Assembly: GCF_019097595.1 (NCBI RefSeq)
Contig: NC_080715.1
Span: forward strand, 7,268,073-7,332,072
Direction: 5' to 3'
Length of the DNA: 64,000 bases
Origin: Hemibagrus wyckioides
Taxonomy: Eukaryota > Chordata > Actinopteri > Siluriformes > Bagridae
In this document: positions 23,966 through 35,005 of the stretch, piece after piece
Layout: each line of letters starts with the position of its first letter
Position numbering within the stretch: position 1 is the first letter of the stretch
Program-made: the position numbers and the translations under genes
Notes under the pieces: generated by a model
Told to the model about the DNA's origin: nothing
Seen by the model: only the letters and a program-made list of their open reading frames with translations
The model's database searches: none

Positions 23966-26329
23966 GTGGACTGTCTGTTATCTTTCAAGTTTTTCTAGAG
24001 CTGTTATAATGTCATCATTTCAGAAAATACCTCAGAGAAATTATTGTTATTAAACTTATTAAAATATTATTTGATGTGACATTTTTTGAAGAAAAACAAA
24101 CAAAACAAAACAAAACAAAAGGTACTTCCAGCCCCAGGGACATCACTGGTGATGACCATCACATTGATTTGCTCATTAATGAGGACTACATGCTTTAGTT
24201 TCAGCAAAGGGGGCGGAGTCACTGGAGCAAAGGGACCATTTACCGACCATCTGATGCTTTTTAATATCTATTAATGTTTCACACATATATTAACAGTGTC
24301 ATCATTACCGATTTCCTTATCATGTCATACCACGATAGCGCTCTAGTATATCTCTTCCTTGAGGTATCACTAAGCCGTATCACGTTTAATAGCCCAATAG
24401 CTTCATTCTGATCTGTTTGGGAATAAGGAAAGAAGTTTAAAAAGTTAATTTCGGACTTCCATGTCCAGAGGCTACTGTTTTCGGATGCTAGCTGCTAATT
24501 TTACATGGTTCACGCCTAGGGGGAATTTAACCTCATGTATATTATAACACAATCCAATAATTCCACATAAGAAGCACTAACCTGGAGGCTTTAATAAAAG
24601 TAACACAAGGTAAAACACAAAACATCCAGCACACATCAAACTCCACAGAATAAAGAAAACAAAAATATTCAGGATCATAAAAAAGTTTCTGAAAATAAAT
24701 ACTGTACATTTCACATCATTAATTTCTGTGTTTTTTTCCCCCCCATCAAGCATGCTCTTTATTCTAAAAGCTGCTTTCTATTAGAAACTATTATCCCAAA
24801 AAAAAAAAAAAAAAAAAAAGTAAATTTCAAATATGTATTTTATGTTCACGGAAAAAAAAGTACTGTACATTATCATTCGGGAAGAAAAATCATTCAAATA
24901 TATTATTTTTATTGAAAAGGAAATATTGTTCTGTACATCCTCTCATACATACATCTCATCATCTAGGAAATAAAGAATTCTCTGTTGAATAAGGGTTTTC
25001 TCTATTTCGGAGAATTTTTAAAAATACAAATAAATTGTATCTATGTCTCTTAGCACCTCCTCCACTCCATAAGTACAACAAGTATTGCAACCTTTTAGGT
25101 AAACGTTAAATACACGACGGAGAATACCGATACTGAACGTTCTGTACATTATTGCATTGTTAAAGAGCTGCAGAGTTAGTGCAGTGTAGGTACAAACGAG
25201 GAGCTTACACACAAATGAACGACGGCGGGTTTTACTCTTACTCTTCCATCTGATTTTGAAGGAAAAATGGGAAACTTGAAATAGAATCAAATGTATATTT
25301 ACGGTGTGTCTTTGTGCGTGTATGTGAAATAAAGATTTTATCGTATTTTCCAGACAATAAGAGACAATTCTGTTGCCCGGGTGCTAACACTGCTATCAAA
25401 AAGCAGCAAAGTACATCAGGATCGGTCTTTACTAGTCTTTAATTACACCAGTCTGTTTACCTTGAGACAACATTTCTGAGCTAGCTCTTTAGGATATGAA
25501 GATAAAGTCTAGCTACTGCAATAATAAAGTTTTACCTTATAAAGCACTATATATTATGGTGTGACTGTAGCTAGCTAAGCTTTCTATGCTTAGCCACCCC
25601 ATTTACACCCCATTAGGGTAAACCGTTTGTCCACAGCTATGATTTTATAGTGTTATTACCCTGCTTATTATTTAAATAATTTCAGTGACATGTCTTGATA
25701 TAATGCTGGGCAGTTAGCTATATGATATAGAGCTATTATTTTAGCTAGCTAACATTTAATGTTCAGCTAACATAGTCCAGTGACAGGCCTTTGCTGTAAG
25801 ATGGATAGAGTTAGTAAACAGCTATAACTTCTGGACTTCACAGCTTAGCTCCATGTGCTAATGTAACAGTGGCTTGGTGCTAGTGTAAGAATTCTTCTCG
25901 TAGAAATTAGTGTTTGTGGAACGCTATGTAGAAGGCAAGGGATGAACAAATGATCAGGAAACTATACAACGCTAAAGTGTGGTAACAGATAAGATAAGAT
26001 ACTAAACCACCACTTTAAATCAAGTTCAAACGTTACCAAGCTAAAAATTTGAGGTAAATTAGTATCACTAGATGGACAATGCAGAAATTTACTGACTCTT
26101 CCTCTAAAGCTGCATTTAGACCATTTCATCACTCTTTTACAACTATTACTTTTCATCATGCATTATGACCTTAACAAATACAACAGCAAATCATGTGAGA
26201 GAACATGTTCATGTTGGATTATACGAGAGGTCCGTTAACGACAGAGCTGTTATTATAGAAAATTATGAGATCAATCAGTGTGATCTATGCCCCTCAGATT
26301 GCATAACAAACACACAAACGTTTAGTTGT
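23966..26329. other. Noncoding, probable downstream or distal 3' UTR region
   Basis: AT-rich with A-runs (24797-24819) and an (AAAAC)n stretch at 24099-24118. It could hold distal 3' UTR of the minus-strand ZNF385B gene, since minus-strand AATAAA words occur at 24758-24763 and near 24907. Nothing decides where transcription ends. Confidence 0.4.
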
Positions 26330-26655
26330 GTTACCATAGCTGTAGCTATATTACTGTATCTGAAGCTCTAATACAGTATTTGTATCTGTATTACTGTATA
26401 TTTAGCTGTTGTACCATATTTGTAGCAGCTTTGCCATATCTGTAGCTGAATTACTGCATTTGTTGCTGTTTTGCCATATTTGTAGCTGTACTACCGTATT
26501 TGGAGCTGTTGTGCCATATCTGTAGCTGTACTACTGTATTTCTAGTTCTTTTGCCATATTTGTAGCTATACTACTGTATTTGTAGCTGTACTAACGTATT
26601 TGTAGCTGTACAACCATATTTGTAGCTGTACTACCGTATTTGTTTTGCTGTAATT
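26330..26655. repeat. 20-bp minisatellite with a 40-bp dimer
   Basis: About 16 units of TATTTGTAGCTGTACTACCG. Over part of the array, units ending in CTACTG or CTACCG alternate with units ending in TTGCCA, giving a 40-bp higher-order period. The rightmost units are the most uniform. Confidence 0.9.
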
Positions 26656-26671
26656 GTATTACAAATTGAAA

Positions 26672-26900
26672 GGGTCATGGGGGGTCATGGGTAGCCTGAC
26701 GCCTATCCCAGAAGACTCAGAGCACAAGGTGGTGGGGAACACCCCTGACAAGGAGCACAATCACACACACACACATTTATACACTACAGACAATTTAGAG
26801 ATGCCAATCAACCTATCTTTAGACTGGGGAAAGAGCACAGGGAGAACGTGGAGTTTGGGAAGAGATGGAATCGAACCCCCAATCTGGGAGGTGTAGGATA
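26672..26900 (-). mobile_element. tRNA-headed SINE, 3' part to head
   Basis: Plus-strand landmarks GGTAGCCTGACGCCTATCCC, ACAATTTAGAGATGCCAATC, GGGAGAACGTGGAGT and GGAATCGAACCCCCAATC match, in order, the copies at 28415, 40335 and 53825. GGAATCGAACCCCC is a reversed B box, so the element points to the minus strand. Confidence 0.8.
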
Positions 26901-27774
26901 AACTCTAATTCTAACTACAAAATAAATCATAAAGCAGCTGTAAGCAGAGAGCATTTACTGGGCTATGTCTTATAACGTGGAACAGCTTATTGTCTGGAAA
27001 ATACGGTGCATGGACATGATTGTTCTGTAAGGGGTTTCAAAATAAAAATGAAAATGAAGCCAGAAATCATCAGCTCTGATTTAATAGTGTGACTCACTGT
27101 GTGTGTGTGTAAGAAGCGAGTGAATAAGAGATGGAAATCATGTGGTTCTTTCTTAATAAAAGAAAGTCTAAATAATTTAAAATGACTTTTTAATAATTGT
27201 TGGAATGGAAATTAAAATGGGGACTCCGTGATAACTCTAGCGTAAATGAGTGTCTGTGATCAGGAGAATTCCAAAGTGTTCATTTCAGTGAAAATGGGAT
27301 TTTTAGTGTAAAACCTGTGAAGGAGATAATTATAACCCGATGAGTTACAAATGAAATTTTTTATCAGAGGCTGAATAAAGAAACTACACAACAACATCAG
27401 ATTTAAAAAGACAACAAAAAAAAGACAAAACAAAAAAAAAAGACGTAACATGGAAGAAGGACAAAGTCCAGCAGTGATGATGAAGAATCATAGCATCATC
27501 GACTACACGATACGAGACAGCACACATTCCCTGACCACATCGAGCCACTGAACGCAACACGTAGCATCTGATTGTTGTAGGTTCGTGATTGTTAGACTTT
27601 TTTTTTCCATGTGTTTCCAGAAGTGTCTGTTCCATTGAAGAGGAAGACCACGATCATTCAAGTCAATCAGGAAGCAGTTTTTTTTGTTGTTATTTTTAGT
27701 TATTTCTTCTGCGAGAATCCGGACACACCCCGAGCACCCCATGAAAACTTGGACCATTGAGAGGAAGAGGATTT
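26901..27774. other. Probable 3' flank of ZNF385B
   Basis: No exon or repeat recognised apart from A-rich runs near 27413-27443. It could be transcribed as 3' UTR if the proximal polyadenylation signal is not used. Confidence 0.4.
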
Positions 27775-27780
27775 TTTATT
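27775..27780 (-). promoter_or_regulatory. Candidate polyadenylation signal
   Basis: AATAAA on the minus strand, 191 bases after the ZNF385B stop codon. The position is plausible for a short 3' UTR, but several further AATAAA words occur downstream, so its use is unproven. Confidence 0.35.
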
Positions 27781-27970
27781 TCCCTTCTACAAGAATCCAA
27801 AAAAACACTCTACCTCCAGTAGCACATGAGGACTTGGACCATCATAATGTTTCCTGTTTTTGTTAACAAAACTTCCTTCCTCAGGCTGTGACATCTCTTT
27901 GAGTATTCCAGGCCTGAGAAGTCAAAGGTCGGAGGTTGGAGAGAATTGTCTTCTCGCCGCTAAGCATTAC

Positions 27971-28183
27971 TCAGTATGGAGTAAAGAGGATGGAGCTGCT
28001 GGAGGGCCGAATGGGCCCCGGTGCCCCTCGTAGGAAGGAGGCTGGCAGCGCCGGCGTCTGAAAGATCGAGGTGTTGGGGCGCGGGTGGAGCGAGATGGAT
28101 GGAATTGTGGTGGAGGAGAACGGAGTGGAGATGAAGGCAGGAGAGATGGGTTTCACAAGGTCCTTCTGAAGAGCCAGCTTAGC
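27971..28183 (-). CDS. znf385b: ZNF385B terminal coding exon (C-terminal tail)
   Basis: This exon encodes the last 70 residues and the TGA stop. The acceptor is TTTCTGTGTTCAG, then GCT AAG CTG in phase 0, joining cleanly to the exon at 29940-30041 (...SLA + AKLALQKD...). The segment is a proline/serine-rich tail with no zinc finger and ends APGPIRPSSSSILFTPY. From memory, ZNF385 paralogs share a GPIR...LF-PY ending, which anchors the family. The middle (PFSSTTIPSISLHPRPNTSI) has no alanine run like that remembered for mammalian ZNF385B. Family function: nuclear proteins with U1/matrin-type fingers linked to RNA or DNA binding and apoptosis control; the tail's role is unknown. Confidence 0.9.
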   Translation of the reverse strand, partial: AKLALQKDLVKPISPAFISTPFSSTTIPSISLHPRPNTSIFQTPALPASFLRGAPGPIRPSSSSILFTPY

Positions 28184-29939
28184 CTGAACACAGAAAGAAA
28201 CAACACACATTAATATTAAAGAAAAAAAAAAACCTGGAACAATAAATGTGAAGCATTAAGACACAAACACATTCAGCATGTGGAATTTCTTTTGAGGATG
28301 CAGCGAATGTGGGAGGCGACTGGATATGCCGTCACACATCACTGTGATTATATTAATATATAAATATTTCTAAAATATTTTTATTAGAAACTATTATTTT
28401 CTTTCATTGTCTCACCACTTATCCGATCTATCCTTGGGTCACGGGGAGCCTGTGCCTATCTCAGGCGTCATTGGGCATCAAGGCAGGATACACTTACAGG
28501 ATTCACTAACGCAATCACACACACACACACTACAGGCAATTTAGAGACTCCAATCAGCCTAGTAGTATGTCTGTGGGAGGAAACCCACTAAGCATGGGGA
28601 GAACATGCAAACTCCACACACACACACACACACAGTGAGTGGGAGCAAGACTCCAACCCAGGACGCTGGAGGCGTGAGGCGAACGTGCTAACCACTAAGC
28701 CGCTGTGCCACCCAGAAACTATTAAATAAAAAAATAAATAAAAAAATGAAATTACAAATATTTATTTTATGTATAAATGTTTCCATCATAAAAAATATTT
28801 AATGTTATAATATGCTACAGCTTTTCTTTCTTAGATTTCGTTGATTTAATATTCTTTAAAGCCCTGTTGTATAAAACATCATGGTGACACATTGTGATGT
28901 GTCGATCTTCTATGTGATACTATTTCGCAGATCATTCAGAGTTCACCAAACTTAAATGCAGAACAGCTTCGGTGGTCCGGTGTGTGCACGTTAATGGAAG
29001 CGAATCGAATGGAAATTGTAGCGTGACTGTGCCTTTAACAGAATACTCCAGTGGTTTTCAAACTAATATCTATTTAATCTGTCTCAAGAACAGAGAGTCT
29101 GTTTACCCCAAACTCATTAGAATGGAAGCCTTAGGGCAGCTGATTAAAGGATAAGTAGCTGAGAGAAGAATAAATCACGTGCTGTTATAGGAGAATAATA
29201 ACAGTGACGCCGTGGCGTGATGCGGCTTGCTCCCGATACGAACTTCCTGTTATCTCAGAGATTGTTTTCTGATAAAAATATGGCCTTGAGTGTTTTATTC
29301 CTCTTATATCAAAGCAGTTTGGAAACACTAATCATTTTTATTGATTAGAGAATGATATGTCCTACAATTGGTCTTTTTAATGTTAGTCCTTGTTATCGCT
29401 TGTTAAAGCAGCTATAAACATTCATTCATTTATCATCCTCTCTTTTTTCCCTTTCTTTTCACTTTTTTTTCCTGAAGAATGTCTTTTGTTAGAAAACTCT
29501 TAAAGTTTCCTTAGACTGTTACAAAGCTCTGTCTCTGGAGATTCCTTCCATTAATGTAAAATAAACATCCACCATACACATCTCTTTGAATGTGCTGTTT
29601 CTATGGAAATGAAGTGTGAAAAATAGATCATATATATATATATATATATATAGAAGACAGACGTCATTCCATCCAGTTTACTGCCAAGCGACGGATTTGG
29701 CTTCCGGATAATATGTTTCACATTATATACGTAATAAAAAGTGCTGCAATGTGAGAGGGGTCACTTAGTTCAGGGCCGGATTTTTACATTTAGACACATT
29801 AACCACCCTGGAACGTATTATTATTAGCATCTGTTAGCGAGCAGACTAGTGCGTGAGTTGGCTCACACCGCTGATCCCTGACACATGAGCATCTCTTGAT
29901 GAAAGCGCTTGATTACAAAGTTGATAAATAATGCATTAC
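28184..29939 (-). other. znf385b: ZNF385B last intron
   Basis: 1,756-bp intron with donor GTAATG at 29939-29934 and acceptor TTCAG at 28188-28184. It contains a SINE (28415-28715) and a (TA)n run at 29630-29652. The rest shows no second gene; the small plus-strand frame at 28972-29154 is unsupported. Confidence 0.85.
28415..28715 (-). mobile_element. tRNA-headed SINE
   Basis: Plus-strand landmarks TCACGGGGAGCCTGTGCCTA, CAATTTAGAGACTCCAATCA, GGGAGAACATGCAAACTCCA and GTGCTAACCACTAAGCCGCT mark a near-complete copy. The last is a reversed A-box region (AGTGGTTAGCAC). An internal CA run (28617-28634) is present. It lies inside the last ZNF385B intron, in sense with the gene. Confidence 0.85.
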
Positions 29940-30041
29940 TGCCAGGGAGCTGGAGCTGCGCTGCTGCTTGTTGTATGGACTGTATTTGGGCTTCAGAGGT
30001 TTGCCTGCCACCCGGTCTTTGTGCCTTCTGCTGGAGATATG
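29940..30041 (-). CDS. znf385b: ZNF385B exon with the histidine half of the last zinc finger
   Basis: This 102-bp exon encodes 34 residues, phase 0 at both ends. The acceptor is TTTTTTAG, then CAT ATC TCC; the donor is GCA followed by GTAATG. It opens with HISSRRHKDRVAGKPLKPKY, which supplies the two zinc-binding histidines of the finger whose cysteines (CEIC) lie in the previous exon. It then continues into SPYNKQQRSSSSLA. The HISSRRHKDRVAGKPLKPKYSP block is near-invariant in the ZNF385 family as I remember it, so the call is strong. No ATG starts here, so simple ORF finding misses the exon. Confidence 0.93.
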
Positions 30042-30245
30042 CTAAAAAACAAAGAAATTTTTTTTTATTTGAGCATTTTGTTTTCAACTCATTTAGTGTG
30101 CATATAATTATATTAAAAAGAGAAAGTTAAAAATTATAACATAGTCTATTATGTCTGAGACCAAACACTCAGATATATCACTCTTCTGGGTTTAATATCT
30201 TCCTTAATTAGAACAATCCTTGTATGTAAGTATTATCACGCAGGG

Positions 30246-30403
30246 GGATGTGGTAGCTCAGTGGTTAAGGTGTTGGATTTCTGTTGGGACGGTTGTGAGT
30301 ACGCATCCCAGGACCACCAAGCTGCCACTCAAGCTTAACCCTCAACTGCTCAGTTGTATAAATGAGATAAATGTAGGATAAATAGGAATGTGCCATAAAT
30401 GTG

Positions 30404-30405
<2 letters not shown>
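30246..30405 (+). mobile_element. tRNA-derived SINE ending in a (TA)n array
   Basis: The head TGTGGTAGCTCAGTGGTTAA and GGTTGTGAGTACGCATCCCA, body CACCAAGCTGCCACTCAAGC and GCTCAGTTGTATAAATGAGA match the copy at 23787. Its usual tail is replaced by the TA array from 30403. It lies antisense in a ZNF385B intron. Confidence 0.82.

Positions 30406-30495
<90 letters not shown>
30403..30495. repeat. (TA)n microsatellite
   Basis: About 46 TA units between a SINE tail and a Tc1-like fragment. Confidence 0.97.
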
Positions 30496-30501
<6 letters not shown>

Positions 30502-30504
30502 GTG

Positions 30505-31000
30505 ACATGATTAGCATAGTTGACACCTGACCATCACACCCACCAAATCCATGGACATTAACACAGATTTATTCCTTCTTTACTGTTATAATCAGCACCT
30601 CTCTCTCTTCTAGGAAGGCTTTCCACTAGATGGTGGAGCGTGACTATGTGGATTTGTGTTTGTTCAGCTACAAGAGCATTAGTGAGATCAGACACTGATG
30701 TTAGGATGTTGAGGAGGTTTGGGGTTCAGTCGGTGTTGCAGTTCATCCCAAAGGTGTTCATTGGGGTTGAGTCAGGGTCATGGCTCTGTGCAGGACAAAT
30801 GTTCTTCCCATCCAACCTTATCTTTTACACGATGTCTTCATGGAGCTCTGTGCTTTGTGCACAGGGGCATTGTCATGCTGGAACAGTGTTTGAGCCTCTT
30901 AGTTCCAGTGAAGGGAAATTGTAATGCTACAGCATACATTCATAAGGCATTCGTAGTAACAGAAGCAGATATCAGCCTGATGGTCAGGTGAGACATATGC
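30505..31000 (-). mobile_element. Internally deleted Tc1-like element
   Basis: The left part GACACCTGACCATCACACCC matches the subterminal sequence of a Tc1-like repeat abundant in fishes (remembered). The minus strand encodes decayed transposase pieces. The reverse complement of GGGCATTGTCATGCTGGAACA reads FQHDNAP, the block with the second catalytic Asp. The stretch near 30756-30768 corresponds to the NP-EH region with the catalytic Glu. Stops and frameshifts are frequent. A shorter relative lies at 3313-3495. Confidence 0.75.
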
Positions 31001-31064
31001 TACTATACTGTTAACACTGAAGGCCAACATTCTGTCCAGGCTGCCTATCACAGTTGGTCATATC

Positions 31065-31182
31065 AACATTTGGTAGACGTCCTTATCCAGAGCTGTTGAG
31101 GGTTAATGGCTTTGCTCAAGGGCCCAGCAGTGGCAGCTTGGTGGTCCTCACAACCTTCTGATCAGACCACTGAGATACCATA
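31065..31182 (-). mobile_element. tRNA-derived SINE, truncated
   Basis: Reverse complement of the SINE family at 23787: GACGTCCTTATCCAGAGC (tail), GGGCCCAGCAGTGGCAGCTT (body) and ACAACCTTCTGATCAGACCA (B-box region), in inverted order. Confidence 0.82.
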
Positions 31183-31446
31183 AAAGTAAATCAGCCTTGT
31201 AGCTCCAGTACAAAATAAAACATAAATACATAAATAAATACGTAAATAAATACACCTGCTTAATGCAGAATAGTTTTTTATACACTGTTCTGAATGTATA
31301 TAATGTTCCTGAACTTTACTGTCAGCTAGTTGGTGAAAGCTAATGGATGGAGACTTTATCATTTATCTGTTTCATTTTTGCTGTATATCATTTTTAGCAA
31401 TTTTAGTTGAAACGCTTCTGTGAGTCTCAGACTTTCAGACCCATAC

Positions 31447-31628
31447 CTGCTTGAGCTGGATTTCTGAATTGACGTGGACGTTGCAGATCTCGCAGTGAAA
31501 CGTCTTGTTCTGTAATCCCGAACCCTTCAGAATGTTGGCCTGCATTTTGAGTTTGGAACCAGGTCTAGGGTAGGCTTTAATGGGGCCGGCTCCGTTCCTC
31601 GCCTCCAGCATGGTTTTGTGCTTTGAAC
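31447..31628 (-). CDS. znf385b: ZNF385B exon: end of one finger and cysteine half of the next
   Basis: This 182-bp exon enters in phase 1 after CATGGCAG and leaves in phase 0 before GTATGG, giving 61 residues including the split Gly. It begins GSKHKTMLEARNGAGPIKAY, where SKH supplies the second zinc-binding His of the finger begun upstream (YCSLC...AHNT). A basic linker follows (PRPGSKLKMQANILKGSGLQ). The next finger then starts, FHCEICNVHVNSEIQLKQ, with its two Cys; its histidines lie in the next exon. SKHKTMLEARNGAGPIK and QNKTFHCEIC match ZNF385B better than the paralogs as I recall them: ZNF385D has GTIKAF and ZNF385C lacks the GSGLQ linker. Confidence 0.95.
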
Positions 31629-31924
31629 CTGCCATGACAGATCAGAGCCAACACATCACATGACATCTCAGTTCTGTCAGGAATTATTATATAAACCGGG
31701 TTTAACCTTCATGTTCTGGTCACTGAGCAGCATGCGCTCCAATGACATTTCAAATTTCCTTCTCTTTTTTATTTTCACATAAATACGCTGTAAAGATTTG
31801 TTTTTCAATAACCAACATAGCTTATTGTAAGTAGCTTATAAGTTATTGTTCAATTATTGGTATAAACAATTTTATCAAAAATTAAAAATGTAAGGAAATA
31901 GACACACACACACAATCTAATCTA

Positions 31925-31958
<34 letters not shown>

Positions 31959-33099
31959 CAGCCTGTCTGTCTCCGTTTATCTATCTGTCTTTCAGTCAGT
32001 CTGTGTGTCTGTCAGTCTGTCTGTCAGCCATTCTGTCTCTATATGTCAGTCTGTCTGTCTATCTGTCAGTCTGTATTTCTATCTGTCTGTCTGTATATCT
32101 GTCTGTCTGTATATCTATCTGTCAGTCTGTCTGTCTGTTTATCTGTCAGTCAGTCTGTCTGTCTGTATATCTATCTGTCTGTCTGTATATCTCTCTGTCA
32201 GTCTGTCTATGTATCTGTCAGCCATTCTGTTTTTCTCCCCCAGTTTGTCTGTCTCTATATGTCAGTCAGTCTGTCTGTCTGTATATCTATCTGTCAGTCT
32301 CTCTGTTTATCTATCTGTCAGTATGTCTCTTTATCTATCTGTCGGTCTCTCTCTTTATCTATCTGTCGGTCTGTCTGTCTATATAGCCCCAAGACTGGCA
32401 AAAACAACAACTCCAAACATCAACCAACGCAAACAACTGTCACATAAAACACAACCAGGAGCCAGATCGAACGAGCGAGAATACACACACCAGGACTGAG
32501 TACGGGAAACCAACTGCCTGAGACTGGACAACACCTGCAGACACTAAAACAATAAACCAGAAGACAGATGCAACTACAACATCCAGCATAAACACACAAG
32601 AAAAAAAGCAATAACAGCCGCTCATTATTTTAGATCTGGAAAATCACGTATCAGCTTAAACGCAGATGCCATATGCTCGAGACATGCTATACTATCACTG
32701 AATCAAAGGTAAAAGCAACTAACACTCAACACTGTGAGTCCTGTATGTGTGTATTCATTAGCAGCTTAGGCTATGATACCCAAAAATATCAAGTATCCCT
32801 CAGCAAGTTCGAGATGTTCCTCCGACGTCATGGAAATATGCAGGATCGCGATTACAAGCTGGAAGATTATATTTAGCTCGGATTTAAATCGTATCTAGTC
32901 AAGCATTCCGAACATATCAATTAACACCTCAGTGGATTTTTTTTCGTGCTTGAAGAAACATGTCCTTGTGACAGAACAAACACAACAGGGAGCGAGAGAC
33001 CCAGTGCTCAGAAGCGGCGGCCATCCTGTGCAGTCGGTGCTAATGAGAGAGAAGAACACAAGGGAGTTTTGAGGGAAAGTTGCCAAATGTTTGGTGCAC
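31629..33099 (-). other. znf385b: ZNF385B intron with tetranucleotide repeat
   Basis: 1,471-bp intron, donor GTGCACC at 33099-33093 and acceptor ATGGCAG ending at 31629. It contains the CTGT/CTAT microsatellite at 31918-32385. Remaining sequence shows no gene. Confidence 0.85.
31918..32385. repeat. Imperfect (CTGT/CTAT)n microsatellite
   Basis: About 465 bp of GTCT and ATCT tetramers with frequent CAGT and CCATTCTGTCT interruptions. Long plus-strand frames here are low-complexity (Cys/Leu/Ser/Val) artefacts. Confidence 0.95.
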
Positions 33100-33363
33100 C
33101 TGTGTTATGAGCCTCCAGCTGCGACAGGGAGTTGACAGCCACTTTACACAGCGAGCAGTAGAGCAGTTTCTTGGCTTTTTCCTCCTCGGATTCTGCACTG
33201 GGTTCAGCCTGGCTCGGTTTGGGGCTGGCTTTATGCTCTGCCGGCGAGCTCGAGGGCGTGGGACTCGGCTTACAGGTGCCAGATACTAACGGAGAGGCAG
33301 GCACCAAGAAACACGGAGAGGCGGGGGCTTTCGGAGCGCTGGGCGGTTCTGCACCTTTCTCTG
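33100..33363 (-). CDS. znf385b: ZNF385B exon: Pro/Ser linker and start of the second finger
   Basis: This 264-bp exon starts in phase 1 after TTTTCCCCAG and ends in phase 1 before GTGCACC. It encodes a proline/alanine/serine-rich linker (EKGAEPPSAPKAPASPCFLV and on through PSPTPSSSPAEHKASPKPSQ). Then come the acidic-basic motif EEEKAKKLLY and a finger opening YCSLCKVAVNSLSQLEAHNT with both Cys and the first His; the second His is in the next exon. EEEKAKKLLYCSLCKVAVNS is a hallmark of the family. The acceptor is a tandem CAGCAG, so a start at 33360 would drop one Ala without changing frame. A 700-bp GATA array lies immediately upstream. Linker length varies among family members, so exon identity rests mainly on the finger. 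Confidence 0.94.
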
Positions 33364-33377
33364 CTGGGGAAAAAAAA

Positions 33378-34061
<684 letters not shown>

Positions 34062-34340
34062 GGAAAGAAAAAGGGGAAAATGGACAGGGGGGAGGGAGAG
34101 AGAGAGATGTTCAAATTCACACTTCATCAGATAAGAAGCACAAATCATCTCTACTCTACTCCTAATACTATCTATTAAAATATTTCATGTAATTTAAAGA
34201 AATGAATTTAATGCTTTAATTCATATCTGTTCTTGGTGTTTATTTTATTCATTATCTCTTTTCTTTTCCTTTATTTGTTGTTGAAATATACAAGTGTTTG
34301 TTTATTAATTAGCTCTGGTAACAGTGTTAATACAGTCATG

Positions 34341-34348
<8 letters not shown>

Positions 34349-34383
<35 letters not shown>

Positions 34384-34538
34384 TGTTAAAAAAATGTGCC
34401 ATGAGTCATTTGGTTATATTAAGTCAAAAATCAAACAGTCAGTCTTGTGAGCATTGAGACTTCTTGAGCATTGGGGAAAAAGTAAATAAGCTGTGGGGAT
34501 TACTACATTAAAGAGAGAGAGAGAGAGAGAGAGAGAGT
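34349..34538. repeat. Two (GA)n runs
   Basis: GA repeats at 34346-34382 and 34513-34538, with ordinary AT-rich sequence between them. Confidence 0.92.
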
Positions 34539-34910
34539 TTACTGTGAAATGTTTCACATTTTAATTAGACCCCACACAATCCTGCATCCTAATCTCTGTT
34601 ATTATCACAGTTTTGCTGTTTTTCATCTTCTTCCCCTCATTATTATTAATGATGATGATGATAATGATGATGATGATGATGAGCAGCCATTCAGCTTTTT
34701 GAGCCCTGACTAGGAAGAAAACCCGGAAACTTGCCCCTCAAAAAGTCAGGACTGCATCATTTTTGGGGGACTGTGTGTATGATGAAGCTGATAATTGAAT
34801 TACTGTTTTGTTCACTTTAAGAACTCCTCAAAACAAATGGTTTAGGACTGGGTTTAAACTCTGGCTCACAATCAAACTTACATTCAGCTGGTGTAACAGA
34901 TGGAGGGTTG

Positions 34911-34913
<3 letters not shown>

Positions 34914-34944
<31 letters not shown>

Positions 34945-34954
34945 GGATAGATGG

Positions 34955-34988
<34 letters not shown>

Positions 34989-35005
34989 AGATAGATAGAT
35001 AGATA
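34914..35005. repeat. Compound (GA)n(GACA)n(GATA)n
   Basis: GA run, then GACA tetramers, then four GATA units. A stepwise compound microsatellite. Confidence 0.93.

Noticed and set aside
32003..32499. Cys/Leu/Ser-rich frames
   Set aside because: Translation of the CTGT/CTAT repeat.
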